NCBI GenBank assembly: GCA_008690995.1
Contig: VRMN01000013.1
Coordinates: 342,629-406,628 of the forward strand
DNA length: 64,000 nt
Direction: 5' to 3'
From: Porphyridium purpureum
Taxonomy: Eukaryota; Rhodophyta; Bangiophyceae; Porphyridiales; Porphyridiaceae
The first letter of the stretch is position 1. Every line of letters starts with the position of its first letter. Positions 40,481 to 51,317 of this stretch are shown here, in pieces. The position numbers and the translations under genes were made by a program. Under the pieces are notes generated by a model, which did not search any database, was not told where the DNA came from, and was given only the letters and a program-made list of their open reading frames with translations.

Positions 40481-41249
40481 TACATAGATGGAGATACATT
40501 ACGGAGCTCGGGTGCAAAGGGTAGCATTGACGCCTGCGCCGTGACTAGAAGCGCTTTGAAAGGACTGCGGCCGCGCTTAAAAGCCTTGACTGGGGGACTC
40601 GACGAGCATTGGGCCCATTGCAAGCGGCTCATGATACGCTGCTACGTCCGCGGATGGGACGCTAAAGTGAGCGCTTAGCGCAGTGAGCAAAGCCAGTAGA
40701 CGGTCAACGGTGCCCTAACTCTTTCGCCGCGAGCTCTGTCGATCATGCGCTCAGCTCACTCCAGCGCTCCGGAATGGGAAGACGGTTTTAAGGCTGGGAG
40801 TTCCCAGGCCACCGTACTTCCCCTAACAGACGTCGGAGACCTTGTGGATGTTGTGGTCAGCGAACGCAGTGAGCCATGCGAACCAGGCGAACTTACGCAT
40901 GTCGCATTTTTGCCCTCATCGGCGAAAACCAAGATGGTACCGTTCCGCCGATCATGGAGGCCTCGGTCTCGGCCGCGGGTGCCCGCTTGACTTCAGCCTC
41001 CCAGTCACAAGCCGACGCCGCGTTTTCCGGTGGCGCGGGAGTCCGCCAGCAACTCATCTCTGGTAGCTACGGCTCTGCAGTGCTGACACCAGTCGGCACG
41101 ACTTTTCACCATGGCAGATGACTCGTGGACGGGAGGGGGCTTTCTACACCAACCTGCTCGTGCAACTCCGTTCCCGGTCGTTGCTGGTCTTGTTTTATGA
41201 ATACAGCGCGCCGGGTGAACCAGCGGATTGCCGACTTTCGGGTGTCACC
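40481..41249. other. Intergenic, about 770 bp
   Basis: Lies between the glycosyltransferase and repeat A1. No gene is recognised. It marks the change from single-copy genes to repeat-rich sequence. Confidence 0.5.
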
Positions 41250-41742
41250 ATATGGTAGGTTGATGTTAAAAAACATTAAAAAATTGTTTACTCAAGTATG
41301 CTACAAATGTGTCATTCAAGATGGATATGGAATGATAGCCCTTGCTCACGCGCTCACAACGATGTGCTTTGCATGTGAAACGGTGATTGTATGGCTGAGA
41401 TATCTGACTGTAAGTACCTTTGCAGTGGGTACGCCATTCGCAATGGTGGGTACATGATCCGCAGCCATAGGTCCGGCATCCGCATATGCTGAACCCCTCA
41501 AATCACGGGTGCCAGCAGAACTTCTACCCTAGAGGTACAGTATCTTCATACTGGGGACGCGGTATCCGCTTATGATGGGCGTGCCAGCCGCAGCATGTGT
41601 ACAGTCACGCGAAACATGGTGGAAACGTGATTTGCAGGGTGGGTACGTGATCCGCAAGGTGGGGACGCCAGCCGCAAGGTTGGTACGCGAGCCGTAAAGT
41701 GGGTACGTGATCCGCATGTTGGGTCGAGTTAAAAAGTGTACC
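41250..41742 (+). repeat. Repeat A, copy 1 (about 493 bp)
   Basis: Nearly identical (roughly 96% by eye) to 48070-48563 in the same orientation. The first part is AT-rich (gttaaaaaacattaaaaaattg). The last part is made of degenerate 20-bp units such as gtgggtacgtgatccgcaag, with at least five in a row at 41619-41724 and scattered ones before. Copy 1 lies 240 bp upstream of helicase 1. Confidence 0.95.
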
Positions 41743-41985
41743 CCTAGTATCCATTTTACTACTGAAACCGAAGTGTGCTTAATCGCGTTGCGTAGGACCG
41801 AGCCAATCACAGCAAAAGTTTTCTTATTACATACACCTACATGATTGCATTCGTATTTTTACCAGAGCGGAGTAGTTTTCGCGCCACAACAAACAGAAGT
41901 TTTGTCGGGAGTGGGATGTGGGTATCCGGCCGTACGAAGTGCGCGGATGGCGGAAGCGAGCGTGGGGCCATTTTGATCAGGTCGG

Positions 41986-44900
41986 ATGGTATTTGCTTGT
42001 TCCAAGGGATGCGCGGCCGTTTTTGTTCGTGCCAGCGATTGCCGCCTCCACGAGCAGAAGTGTGTCCAACTTGACGAGTTAGTGTGGGGCTTAGTGTGCC
42101 CTCAATGCTCTCTCGCAAAACGATTTCCGAAAAACAGCGAGCCCGACAATGGACAAAGCAGAAAGGCTAAGAAGGCTCTCAAACGACACATAACACGGGT
42201 ACACAAAGTCAAGGCGGACGGTTTGGAAGAGGCGTTTTTGAAAACATTTCAAGCTTATTGTACCCAGTACGGTGTCGAAAGGACCGCAGCGACCGCGCAG
42301 ACTCGGCTGGTCTATGCGGTATTACACACGGCGAATAGAGAAACGCTTACGCATTCTTCGCTGCAGTCCGTGACGCAAGAAATGGAAGACGCAAACCGAA
42401 GTGCTGGTGAGAGCGAGGTGGGCATGCGGGTGCTGTGTGGAACTGCGACAGGAGAGGCCATCGTCAAGCTACGATGGTTTGAATCCGAGGCGGACATGCA
42501 GGATGCGTTTTCAAGGCAGGTTGGCGATGTGACAGACTGTGCGCGTGCGGCCGTGAAGTCGTGGTTGAACATTGCCCGGTATTCAATCAATCAAGTGTTG
42601 AAAACACGTGCCGACGTGCTGAGACTACCGATACAGGGGAAAAGTACGATTGAATATACTGATGATATCTTCAAGTATCGTTTACTACCCGCGCTGGAGA
42701 AGAGCACAATTTCAAACGCGCTACAGACTTTCACTCAGGTCGTTGAGTTTTACGCGCTGCACGCGCTCAACAAGTCATTTGAAACCTTTGCGGAGGAGTA
42801 CAGAGCAAATAATCCGACCGGAGACGAAAGCGACGCGCACGCGGTGCAAGCGCTTATCGTGCGGAACGGCTTGGAGGATTGTCCGGATGGCCGGACAAAA
42901 CGCTTTCGTGCGATTGAGTTTCTCCGGTCGCATGCTTTGCATAAAGACTCGTGTGGCCGCCTTGGTCTCAACTCGCTTTACAAGCTGGCGAAGCTGTCAA
43001 GCTATCAGTTGTGGATGTTGCGAGCCACAGCAGTGACAGAGTTGTACAAGAAGAGTCAAGCATTCCAGCTTGTCGCGGATCGCGGTTTTGATCTACTCGC
43101 TCTGAACGGGTCTCGGCTAAGTGGCCCTCTGTACATGACGCAGAGCATTCTGTGCGCGTCAAAGCCGTGCGGTGACGATCACGCCGAGTGGCTACTGATT
43201 GTGCGGACAGATACAAGTTTGGATACCGGGAATGACAGTGGAAGGTATTTCTTACAGCACCGTGCAAGCGGAGTACCGGTTCTCCCGTCCGTATTCGGTG
43301 TTCTTTACTACAGGTGCGTGCATAGAGCGCGGGACATTCTGGCCAAATTGTTTCCTGAGATGGACGGCGCTCTGGGTATTCATCTTGACGGCGGTCAAGT
43401 GGAAAATGTTATTCAAGGATACTTGTATTGCAAGGCACGGTCGCGCGGGATTAAACGTGTGACGGCATCAGAGGTCGCGCAAAAAGTTTGCGGTGCCTCG
43501 CGCGAGATTAGAAATGAGCTCAGTATATGCTCGCTTCTCGCACTACAAGCAGCGTGCATGCCTCTGCGGTCATCATCTTCTCAGCAGGGAATTGTTCTTT
43601 CGAGCAGACATCAAGGGCATTCGCTCAAAAACTTGGGTGAAAACGTCGTCAGTGTTGTGGAAGTGGTGGTGAAAAACAGGCACAAAGCATTTGGAGTACC
43701 GCTTGTGGAACGGTTGCCGACGACGGCGGTATCTGATTTGTTCGTGATCTTGCATTGGACGGCGGATTTCTTCCTGCGCCACTGTGAAAAGGAGCATTTG
43801 GAATTCATCACCCCACTGAATTTTGCGTCAGCTACGCAAGTGAGCAAAGATGTAGATGTGTCTGAGCAAGCCTCGGACATGATGGGGCGCAAAGCTCAGG
43901 AAAAAACGCTCTTTGCACTTACCGGGGTGCCAATGACGGTTGGAGAATTTCGCAAGCTAGCATCGCACGTCCTGAAGCGCGAACCAGCGGCATTCGCAGA
44001 CGTCCTTGGGCTTGACACCATGGCGCTTCACAGCGAAGCTCAGAAGGCGCTCGCTCTGAAGTTAGGACACACCGTTTCTACAGACGAAGTATGGTACAAT
44101 TTGGCTCTGAATGTTGACGAGTGCCTCTGGTTCGAAAGAGACACGCGCAATGCGTGGCTGACTTTAGTTGGTATCGAAGACGAGCGTCTCCCTTTGGAGC
44201 TTCAGAACATGTGTTTCGCAGAGGTGGTTCGAGCAGTTCCAGATCTTGGTACCCCACACAAGGCTCTGCAAAGTGTGTTCGGTATTGATGCAGCATTTCA
44301 GACAGAGGGTCAAGAGCAGCTGCTTCGTTCTGTCTGGGAAGGACATGATACAGCAGCCCAGCTGCGCTGCGGTGCCGGCAAGAGTGCCTCTTTTCTGTGT
44401 GCGGGCCGTCTAGCTGAACGCGTGGGCCGCATTGTTCTTGTATTGACACCCATGCGTGCTGCAAGTGACGCAGCTATCGCGCAGGCAAGATCTTGTGGTA
44501 TTGAATGCTTCGATATCGAAGATCTGCGTGCTGGCAGCGCCGCGCATCGGGGTGGTATTGTGGTCTTGTCTTTCGATCAAGTTCAGACGGGTAGAAATGT
44601 ACTGAGTGTGCTGGAAAAGATTGTGGCAAGAGTCATTCTTGCAGTAGTTGATGAGGCTCACATTGTTTGCGAGCATACGAGCTTTCGCGCGTCGATGCAG
44701 GCAGGACTGCTTGGTATGCGCCTTGCTGGAATTCAGCGCGTATACTTGAGTGCCACGTTGACGATGGACGTAGCTGACTATGTTGCGAAAGTTCTGTGGT
44801 CTCCAGAACCGCAATTTGTAACAGACTCTGAGGTTCTGCCTCCGATCTCCAAGTTGTCTGTGTCCCCACTGAACGATGAGTCAAGGCTTGCCCTGCACGT

Positions 44901-46191
44901 GCGCGTGGAAAAGGCTTCAGTGGAGGGAACAAGAGTTCTCATTGTTGTGCCAACCAAAAAACTGGTCGAAGATGAGTATTTGCGGCTTGTGGATAATTTC
45001 CCCCAGCTGGGCGACAGAATTGGTATGATCACAGCAGATACTGAAAGCGTCGCGCGTGAGAGAGCCAAATTATGCACAGTCATCGTCGGAACGTCCACCG
45101 TCGGATTAGCCCTAAACCTCGAAAATACTTGCGTAGTCGCAGTGCTTTATGCTACATTCTCGATTGCGCAGTTGGTCCAAGCGTGGGGCCGTACCGGCCG
45201 GCGGACAAGTCTCTCGCATACGCCAGAGTGCTTTTTCTGGTTTGACCCGAACGTAGCCAGCGCACTGCAGAGGAGCACTATTGCGCAAGATGTGCATCGA
45301 CCGGCGTGCTTGACACACCCCATGTACTCGATGCAAGCTGTGGAAAAGTTTTACGACGAATGCCGAAGCAGGCCGAACGCTGTAATTCGTGAGCAGCTAG
45401 TGAAATTGTGCATCGAGCGTGCGGACAGGTATTCAAGTCTTGTGTCAAGTGAAAGCAGCCTGCCGAATGTATCCAACTCTGAGAATGTGCAGATGACTCC
45501 GGTTCGCAAAGTGCACACGGCTACGCGCGACGAGCAATTAACGGCGAGCATCTCGAACTCAGAGCGTCCTTTTATGACGCTTCTGCAAGCAGACCTTAGC
45601 AGTGTACACGGGCTGAACGGGTCACGGGAGGACGCAACGGAAGGTGTGCGTTCGTTGAAAAGGGCACGAGTACACGCACCGGAAGGTGTGCGTTCTGTAT
45701 CATTAGCCGTGGTTTGTGCGACGAGTAAGGGATGGCAGCGGATATGGTCCACGGCTGTGGAGCGCTGTCCATTCTGTGGTTTAGCAGCGTGCTCCGGTAG
45801 TTGCTATCGGCCTGTGACTTGCATGCAGTGTGGCAAGATTGGGAACATGCACAAGCACACTGCTCATGCGTATATCAGATTGCATATACCTCCCAGAGCC
45901 CCTTCGAGTGGACTCTTTTGTGTGGCGTGCCTAGCTCCCAATCATTGGACTGCCGGTGTCTTCATCGACAAGGAGTTGCACGCGTCTCTGACGCGAGCGC
46001 AATCAAGCACTGGGATTCAGCGTCCAGGCCTTCTCAAAGCACGAATAGAGCATCTGTATTTGGCTCATCGCCATCGGCAGTATCCTCATCTTGCCCTGGA
46101 TGCTTATTTTAAGTGGCTTGTAGAGGTTGACACTGCAGGGATAACAAACGCAATGAAGGCGTTAGCGCAGATGGACTCTGTCTTGTCGTAA
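41986..46191 (+). CDS. Large zinc-finger RecQ-like DEAH helicase (subtelomeric/telomere-linked helicase type), helicase 1
   Basis: A 1401-residue protein. Residues 1-70 contain C2H2/C2HC-like fingers (CSKGC-x-H-x4-C; CPQC then HITRVH), comparable to OrsD-type modules. A long unassigned region follows to about 760. The SF2 core has Walker A RCGAGKS (K799), DEAH at 889-892, LSAT in motif III, and QAWGRTGRR (from 1065) as the RecQ-type motif VI. The C-terminal 150 residues hold several CxxC pairs (CPFCG near 1259, CMQCGKIG, CVACLAPNHW), probably zinc-binding. An N-terminal OrsD-like finger module plus C-terminal RecQ helicase is the architecture of telomere-linked helicases in fungal subtelomeres. 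The frame is intact over 4.2 kb. The paralogue at 61.3 kb lies in opposite orientation. Confidence 0.85.
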   Translation: MVFACSKGCAAVFVRASDCRLHEQKCVQLDELVWGLVCPQCSLAKRFPKNSEPDNGQSRKAKKALKRHITRVHKVKADGLEEAFLKTFQAYCTQYGVERTAATAQTRLVYAVLHTANRETLTHSSLQSVTQEMEDANRSAGESEVGMRVLCGTATGEAIVKLRWFESEADMQDAFSRQVGDVTDCARAAVKSWLNIARYSINQVLKTRADVLRLPIQGKSTIEYTDDIFKYRLLPALEKSTISNALQTFTQVVEFYALHALNKSFETFAEEYRANNPTGDESDAHAVQALIVRNGLEDCPDGRTKRFRAIEFLRSHALHKDSCGRLGLNSLYKLAKLSSYQLWMLRATAVTELYKKSQAFQLVADRGFDLLALNGSRLSGPLYMTQSILCASKPCGDDHAEWLLIVRTDTSLDTGNDSGRYFLQHRASGVPVLPSVFGVLYYRCVHRARDILAKLFPEMDGALGIHLDGGQVENVIQGYLYCKARSRGIKRVTASEVAQKVCGASREIRNELSICSLLALQAACMPLRSSSSQQGIVLSSRHQGHSLKNLGENVVSVVEVVVKNRHKAFGVPLVERLPTTAVSDLFVILHWTADFFLRHCEKEHLEFITPLNFASATQVSKDVDVSEQASDMMGRKAQEKTLFALTGVPMTVGEFRKLASHVLKREPAAFADVLGLDTMALHSEAQKALALKLGHTVSTDEVWYNLALNVDECLWFERDTRNAWLTLVGIEDERLPLELQNMCFAEVVRAVPDLGTPHKALQSVFGIDAAFQTEGQEQLLRSVWEGHDTAAQLRCGAGKSASFLCAGRLAERVGRIVLVLTPMRAASDAAIAQARSCGIECFDIEDLRAGSAAHRGGIVVLSFDQVQTGRNVLSVLEKIVARVILAVVDEAHIVCEHTSFRASMQAGLLGMRLAGIQRVYLSATLTMDVADYVAKVLWSPEPQFVTDSEVLPPISKLSVSPLNDESRLALHVRVEKASVEGTRVLIVVPTKKLVEDEYLRLVDNFPQLGDRIGMITADTESVARERAKLCTVIVGTSTVGLALNLENTCVVAVLYATFSIAQLVQAWGRTGRRTSLSHTPECFFWFDPNVASALQRSTIAQDVHRPACLTHPMYSMQAVEKFYDECRSRPNAVIREQLVKLCIERADRYSSLVSSESSLPNVSNSENVQMTPVRKVHTATRDEQLTASISNSERPFMTLLQADLSSVHGLNGSREDATEGVRSLKRARVHAPEGVRSVSLAVVCATSKGWQRIWSTAVERCPFCGLAACSGSCYRPVTCMQCGKIGNMHKHTAHAYIRLHIPPRAPSSGLFCVACLAPNHWTAGVFIDKELHASLTRAQSSTGIQRPGLLKARIEHLYLAHRHRQYPHLALDAYFKWLVEVDTAGITNAMKALAQMDSVLS

Positions 46192-46929
46192 GCACGGACC
46201 GCTGGGAATGATGCTCATCAGTGAAAGACACGACTCTACGGCGCTTCACCGTACACTGAAGTTGCTGCGCTTCACTTTGGGTTGCTTGCAGTGGGATACT
46301 GGTCAGCATCGCTGCATTGTTACACGTGCAATGAACGCCATCAAAACCATTTTGACATTGTGCAAGAGTGCTAGATTTCAGTGCGCGACCAGTGCGTGGG
46401 CGACCATTTGGAGCTTGCTAGCTTGGACGATTCCGTTCATGAAATGGCTGAAACGTGCGAGGCTTGTGTATGAAGAGACCTTCTGCTCGACCCTTTAGTC
46501 TGTATGTGTGGGCGACATTACAGCACTTGGAGCAAGTGCGGTGGCCCGAAGATAAGCCTTGACTGGTGCGCGAGAACTTGTTTATTGCTTGCTCTCACGA
46601 AGACATCTTTCTGCGTACGACTTGGAGTCACGCTCCGGCAACTGTCGCATGTGAGTACGATATTCGCAGCAGTGTGCGATTGCGTTCTGACACGACCCGC
46701 CGTGCAGAACATGCCAAGCTCATCACTTTCGGCATGGAGCTGTCAGAAAGCCGGTCAACCAGGTACGAGAAGCGCAATTTGATGTTCCCGCTGCTTGAAC
46801 ACTCTTCGTCTGCTCTGTAGGTCCGTCACCATCATCAGACCCACTGTCAAGTCATGGCAATACGCAAACCGTTCTCCAGTCTCTCAGAACACCCATCTCC
46901 AGCGGTCATGCATGCCCGAGCAGGCGGTG
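46192..46929. other. Intergenic downstream of helicase 1, about 740 bp
   Basis: No gene is recognised. Composition resembles the helicase gene, and short open frames may be remains of helicase-related sequence. Confidence 0.4.
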
Positions 46930-47145
46930 CTCCGAGCCGGCAGTGCCTCTGCTCTGGCCGCTATGCAGCGTCGCAGTGCCTCTGCCCTGGTCGCTATGCA
47001 GCGTCGCACTGCCGGTGCCCTGACCGCGATGCAGCGTCGCACTGCCGGTGCCCTGACCGCGATGCAGCGTTGCACTGCCGGTGCCCTGACCGCTACGCAG
47101 CGTCGCACTGCCGGTGCCCTGACCGCTACGCAGCGTCGCACTGCC
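46930..47145 (+). repeat. 33-bp minisatellite, about 6.5 copies
   Basis: Tandem units beginning atgcagcgtcgcactgccgg. Being a multiple of three, the unit leaves an open frame encoding an 11-residue repeat (MQRRTAGALTA). Homogenisation increases toward the right end. No gene is supported. Confidence 0.92.
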
Positions 47146-47249
47146 TCAATCGCTGGTTCCCACACGACGTGCAGCCGCTCGCGCGAACACTCCACTCAGC
47201 TCGTCCACTGCTTGCGATAGATCACCACCAGGTTACTCGCGAGTGATGC

Positions 47250-47520
47250 GGGTGAAAAGTAAAGTAGAGTAGATTGTCCGAAGTCCGAAGTTGTGCTGAG
47301 TTACTGTAAAATGATGCTGTTTTAATGTGAAAACATTTTACTGTCGAATTTTGTGTCCAAAGTTGACTTTTCATGGGTAAATGGCAGTGTTTTAGGATGA
47401 GGAATTTAGCATAGAAAAACGAATCCTAGAGCATAGTAAAACAGTAGTATTTTGATAGTGTGTTTGAGCATAGAAAAAAGGCATTGAAATGTGATAAAGT
47501 GCGTGTTCAGTTGGCGCTGA
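47250..47520 (+). repeat. AT-rich 'header' repeat, copy a
   Basis: Matches headers b, c and d along most of its length: agtagattgtcc near the start, then ttttaatgtgaaaa, a ttgacttttcat block, repeated gcatag(n)aaaa motifs (three here) and the ending cattgaaatgtgataaa. It is shorter at its left end than b and c. Confidence 0.85.
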
Positions 47521-48069
47521 AACCAATTACCCGATTAGAGCGGATCAGCGCTAATGCGGGCGTAGAGCGAAGTGCTGGCGTGGGGCGAAGGCGCGCGGGC
47601 GCAGTGGGGCGGCGTGAGTGGGCGCGGCGTGCGCAGCGCGCACCCGAACGCGCAGTAATTAGGTACGATGGAGCGCGCGGTGGGCGCGGTGGAGCGCGAC
47701 GTGCGCGGCCAGCGCTCGCGGGCACGGGTGGTGGGTGGGGATGGGCGCGGACGGGCGCAAGTGGTGGGACTCGATGGGATCCGGTAAAGCGTGCTTGAGC
47801 GCGGCGGCGTGAAGAAGAGGCCGCCGCTGCCGAGCACGCTCGACACGAGAACGCGTGAGCTTTGGCCGCACAATACGCCGACGCTGCCGAGCACGCTCGA
47901 CACGAGAACGCGCGAGCTTTGGCCACACTTTGCGCCGCTGCCGCCGAGCAAGCGCGCCGTACGGGTGAGTGTCGAGATCTTGCTGGATAACGCGCCGTTG
48001 CCGCGGAGCACACGCGCCATGAGCAGGTGCGAGATGTTGTCCAACAACGCGCCACTGCTACGGAGCAGG
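47521..48069 (+). pseudogene. Module a body: G-rich tract plus coiled-coil remnant
   Basis: A tract with strong G-over-C skew (about 47560-47790) is followed by sequence that, in one frame, reads as repeated Ala/Glu/Arg/His coiled coil (AAEHARHENARALA twice, then AAAEQARRTGECRDLA), broken by stops. It resembles the coiled coil at the end of the decayed kinase-Sel1 gene near 38.45 kb. Confidence 0.55.
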
Positions 48070-48563
48070 CATATAGTAGGTTGATGTTAAAAAACATTAA
48101 AAAATTGTTTACTCAAGTATGCTACAAATTTGTCATTCAAATTGGATATTGAATGATAGCCCTTGCTCACGCGCTCACAAAGATGTGCTTTGCATGTGAA
48201 ACGGTGCTTGTATCGCTGAGATATATGACTGTAAGTACCTTTGCAGTGGGTACGCCATTCGCAATGGTGGGTACATGATCCGCAGCCATGGGTCCGGCAT
48301 CCGCATATGCTGAACCCCTCGAATCACGGGTGCCAGCAGAACTTCTACCCTAGAGGTACAGTATCTTCATACTGGGGACGCGGTATCCGCTTATGATGGG
48401 CATGCCAGCCGCAGCATGTGTACAGTCACGCGAAACATGGTGGATACGTGATTTGCAGGGTGGGTACGTGATCCGCAAGGTGGGGACGCGAGCCGCAAGG
48501 TGGGTACGCGAGCCGTAAAGTGGGTACGTGATCCGCACGTTGGGTCAAGTTAATAAGTGCACC
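48070..48563 (+). repeat. Repeat A, copy 2 (about 494 bp)
   Basis: Direct repeat of 41250-41742, with scattered substitutions and the same 20-bp internal units at its right end. It abuts header b directly. Confidence 0.95.
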
Positions 48564-48965
48564 ATAATAAAATGGTGTTGATTTGCTACAAGTGAGTACA
48601 ACAACGATACTGTACAGTTGCACAGGGGAAAAGAAGAGTAGATTGTCCATAGTCCAACGTTGCGTTCTGCATAGTACCACGGTATCGTTTTAATATGAAA
48701 ATAATTTACCATAGCGGTTCGTGTCCATAGTTGCCTTTTTTATAGGTGAATGGCATTGTTTTAGGCTGAAAGATTTAGCATAGAAAGACGACCCCCAAAA
48801 TGGGTGGTAATGCATTACATAGGCATCCCGAATTCGCGGTGAATAAGCATAGTAAAACAGTATCATTTTGATATGATACCCGAGCATAGCAAATTACCAT
48901 TGAAATGTCATAAAATGCGCATCAAGCTGGACTCAGGACAAAGTGCCTGTTGCGCGATCAGCGGG
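48562..48965 (+). repeat. AT-rich 'header' repeat, copy b
   Basis: About 400 bp, aligning with header c over its full length: starts cataataaaatg-tg-tgattt, has acgatactgtacagtt, and ends with gcgcatcaagctggact followed by aggac and a gcgatc stretch. Contains gcatag(n)aaa motifs. Confidence 0.9.
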
Positions 48966-49496
48966 TGGTGCGGGCGGCGGGGTGAGAGACGTGGAGCGCG
49001 AACGGTTGGGCGCGGGCGCGGGCGCAGGCGCGGGGCGCAGTCAGGCAATGGAGCGCGGGCACTTAGCGGGCGGGCGTGGGCGCGGGCGCGGGCGAGCCTG
49101 GGGCGCGGGCGCGCGGGCAGGCGATATGGGCGCAGGTGGTCGGGCGGTGGGGCGCGTTGGGGCGTGGGCCGGCAAGGAGAAATGGGATTGTCTTGGGAAG
49201 TAGAGTGGGATCGCGAAGTGCGAAATGGACCTCGCTGCAGCGCAGCAGGGTGAAGGAGAGGCCGCTTTCACGGAGCATGCGAGCGGCGAGAAGGAGAAGC
49301 AAGATTTGCGGCGTACTGCGCCGCCGCCGCCGAGCAAGCGTGCCGAAAGGAGGCGCAAAATTCGCCGGACAATGTGCCGGTGCCGTGGAGCATGTGCGGC
49401 GCGAGGAGGTGCGAGGTGATGTTGCACAACGCGATGGCGCAGCCGCCGCCGAGCAAGCGCGCCACAAGGAGGCACGGGATTCGCCGCACAACGGGC
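48966..49496 (+). pseudogene. Module b body: G-rich tract plus coiled-coil-like remnant
   Basis: G-rich sequence (about 48966-49160) with repeated gggcgcgggcg, then a low-complexity part that can be read as EHASGEKEKQDLRR and PPPPSKRAERRRKIRR, similar in place and composition to module a. No intact gene. Confidence 0.45.
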
Positions 49497-49588
49497 CATA
49501 GACGTGGTGAATGACGAGTGTCTTATTTATTACATATCTCGGCTTCTATGCGTCTTGAAAACATGTTTCACTTATCGTTCGATGCAGC
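49497..49588 (+). repeat. 92-bp 'tail' repeat, copy 1
   Basis: Identical by eye to 51602-51693. It starts ccatagacgtggtgaatgac and includes cttatttattacatatctcgg. In both cases it lies at the end of a module, so it may be a 3' end or polyadenylation region of an ancestral unit. Confidence 0.95.
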
Positions 49589-49669
49589 TTGTCCCTCTGT
49601 GCCCGCTCCAATCATTACGTGCTCGATACCTTCCTCCGTTCTAGAGATATTTGAAATTTTCTATTTTTT

Positions 49670-49775
49670 GAGGGGGGCCTCGAAGAGCTATGAGGGGGGC
49701 CTCGCGGAGCTATGGAGGGGGCCTCGAGGAGCTATGGAGGGGGCCTCGCCAAAATTTTGGGGGCCTCGAAGAGCA
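49670..49775 (+). repeat. About 23-bp tandem repeat, 5 copies
   Basis: Units of the form gagggggcctcg-aggagctat lie between tail 1 and header c. Confidence 0.9.
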
Positions 49776-49777
49776 AG

Positions 49778-50180
49778 CATAGTAAAATGATGCTGATTTG
49801 CTATGAGTCAGTACAGCAACGATACTGTACAGTTACAGAGGTGAAAAGAAGAGTAGATTGACCATAATCCGACGTTGCGTTTTGCACAATAGAGTGGTAT
49901 CGTTTTAATATGAAAATATTTTACTATAGACGCTTGTGTCGATAGTTGACTTTTCATAGGTGAATGGCACTGTTTTAGCATAGATGCTGCAGCATGGAAA
50001 AACGACCCCAAAAAAATGACAGGTAATGCATTACAAAGGCATCCCGCGTTGGTTGTGAATGAGTATAGTAAAACAGTATCATTTTGATAGTGTACCAGAG
50101 TATAGCAAATTGGCGTCGAAATGTGATAAAATGCGCATCAAGCTGGACTGAGGACGCAGTGCCCGTTGAGGGATCGACCG
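49778..50180 (+). repeat. AT-rich 'header' repeat, copy c
   Basis: Aligns with header b for about 400 bp, including acgatactgtacagtt, aagaagagtagattg and gcgcatcaagctggact, with several gcatagtaaaa-type motifs. Confidence 0.9.
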
Positions 50181-51100
50181 GCGGTGGGGGGCGGTGGGGC
50201 GAAGGAGGAGCGCGGGCGGTAGTGGGGCGGGGTGGGCGCAGGCGCGGGCAGGCGCGGGCGGGCGCTGGGGTGCGGCGGTACGCGAGTGGTGTCGGGCGGT
50301 GGCGTCGCGCGCGTCGGCCAGTGACGACTGGGCAAGATTTTGGCTGGCGGCTCGCACGGCACGAGCCAGCACTTTGAGCAATGCGCGAGATTGGGGCGCG
50401 CAGCAGCTGAGAAATGACACACGGAAGCCATGATTCAGCTTGTCCGCGATAACCACCATTAGCGTTGGCGCTGAGCGCCAAGGCGCAGACGGCGCTGGAC
50501 GCCACGGAGCAGACGGCGCTGGACGCCACGGAGCAGACGGCGCTGGGAACCATGGAGCAGACGGCGCTGGGCGCCACGGAGCAGACGGCGCTGGGCGCCA
50601 CGGAGCAGACGGCGCTGGGCGCCACGGAGCAGACGGCGCTGGGCGCCACGGAGCAGACGGCGCTGGGCGCCACGGAGCAGACGGCGCTGAGCGGCAAGCG
50701 GTTTGTCGATGAGAATTAGGTGGAGCACGAGTGTGGGGCTCAGGCATTTGCGGGTTACGCCCGTGAGGCAGCCATCGAAGAGCAGGCTCGTCTCGTCGCG
50801 AAGACCACGCAAACGGTCGACGCCTGTTTGCAGCGCGAATTACGCTATTTTTGTCGAGAGGATGTGGGCGGGCTGCCGCACCCCATGTGCAAAGAAGTCG
50901 GGTGGTTGCGCAAGGCCGCAGAGGACGGCAACGCGTGGGCACCGTTTTATCTGAGCGATTGCTACGTCAGCGGGCTGGGCGATCTGCCGGAGGTCGAGTT
51001 CGCGGCGACCGAGAGGTTGCGCAAGGTCGCGGAATAGGGAGGCGCAAAGGTGCAGTGCAGTTTGGGCGCTTTGCAACTTGAGCGCTTCTCATTAAGGTGG
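50181..51100 (+). pseudogene. Module c body: Sel1-repeat remnants with internal minisatellite
   Basis: After a G-rich tract, about 50307-50430 encodes a broken Sel1-like segment (LGKILAGGSHGTSQHFE, then RAAAEK, stop, HTEAM) that aligns with the decayed kinase extension at 38.06 kb. After the 24-bp repeat, 50705-51037 reads as further Sel1-like sequence (WLRKAAEDGNAWAPFYLSDC, then RLRKVAE). The frame is shared with the minisatellite frame and is interrupted by TAG at 50717 and 51035, with Sel1-like sequence continuing beyond. No intact gene. Confidence 0.6.
50477..50695 (+). repeat. 24-bp minisatellite, about 9 copies
   Basis: Units of the form ggcgccacggagcagacggc plus gctg, in frame as an 8-residue repeat (ATEQTALG). 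It is embedded in the module c Sel1 remnant; the kinase extension has a related TEEQTALR at the corresponding place (near 38318). Confidence 0.93.
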
Positions 51101-51317
51101 GCACGGCAGTCCGCGCGAGAGCGAGCTCGTAACAGGCGAGTGGTGGCGCAAGGACGCGGAGCAAGAAACAGCTACAGAGCTATAAAATTTACACGCTTGT
51201 AAACGTAGTCTTGAAGACAGTCTGCCCAAATACAGGCGCGACAGCTGCGAAAGGGGTGAGAGCAGGTGCGCATGAACACTCGTGAGCACAACTGAGCGCA
51301 GGTGAGCATGAGCATGA

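Noticed and set aside
50440-50942. Open frames made of AP-SAPWRP-type or HGADGAGR-type repeats on either strand
   Set aside because: They are alternative-frame translations of the 24-bp minisatellite; with unit length divisible by three, all six frames tend to stay open.
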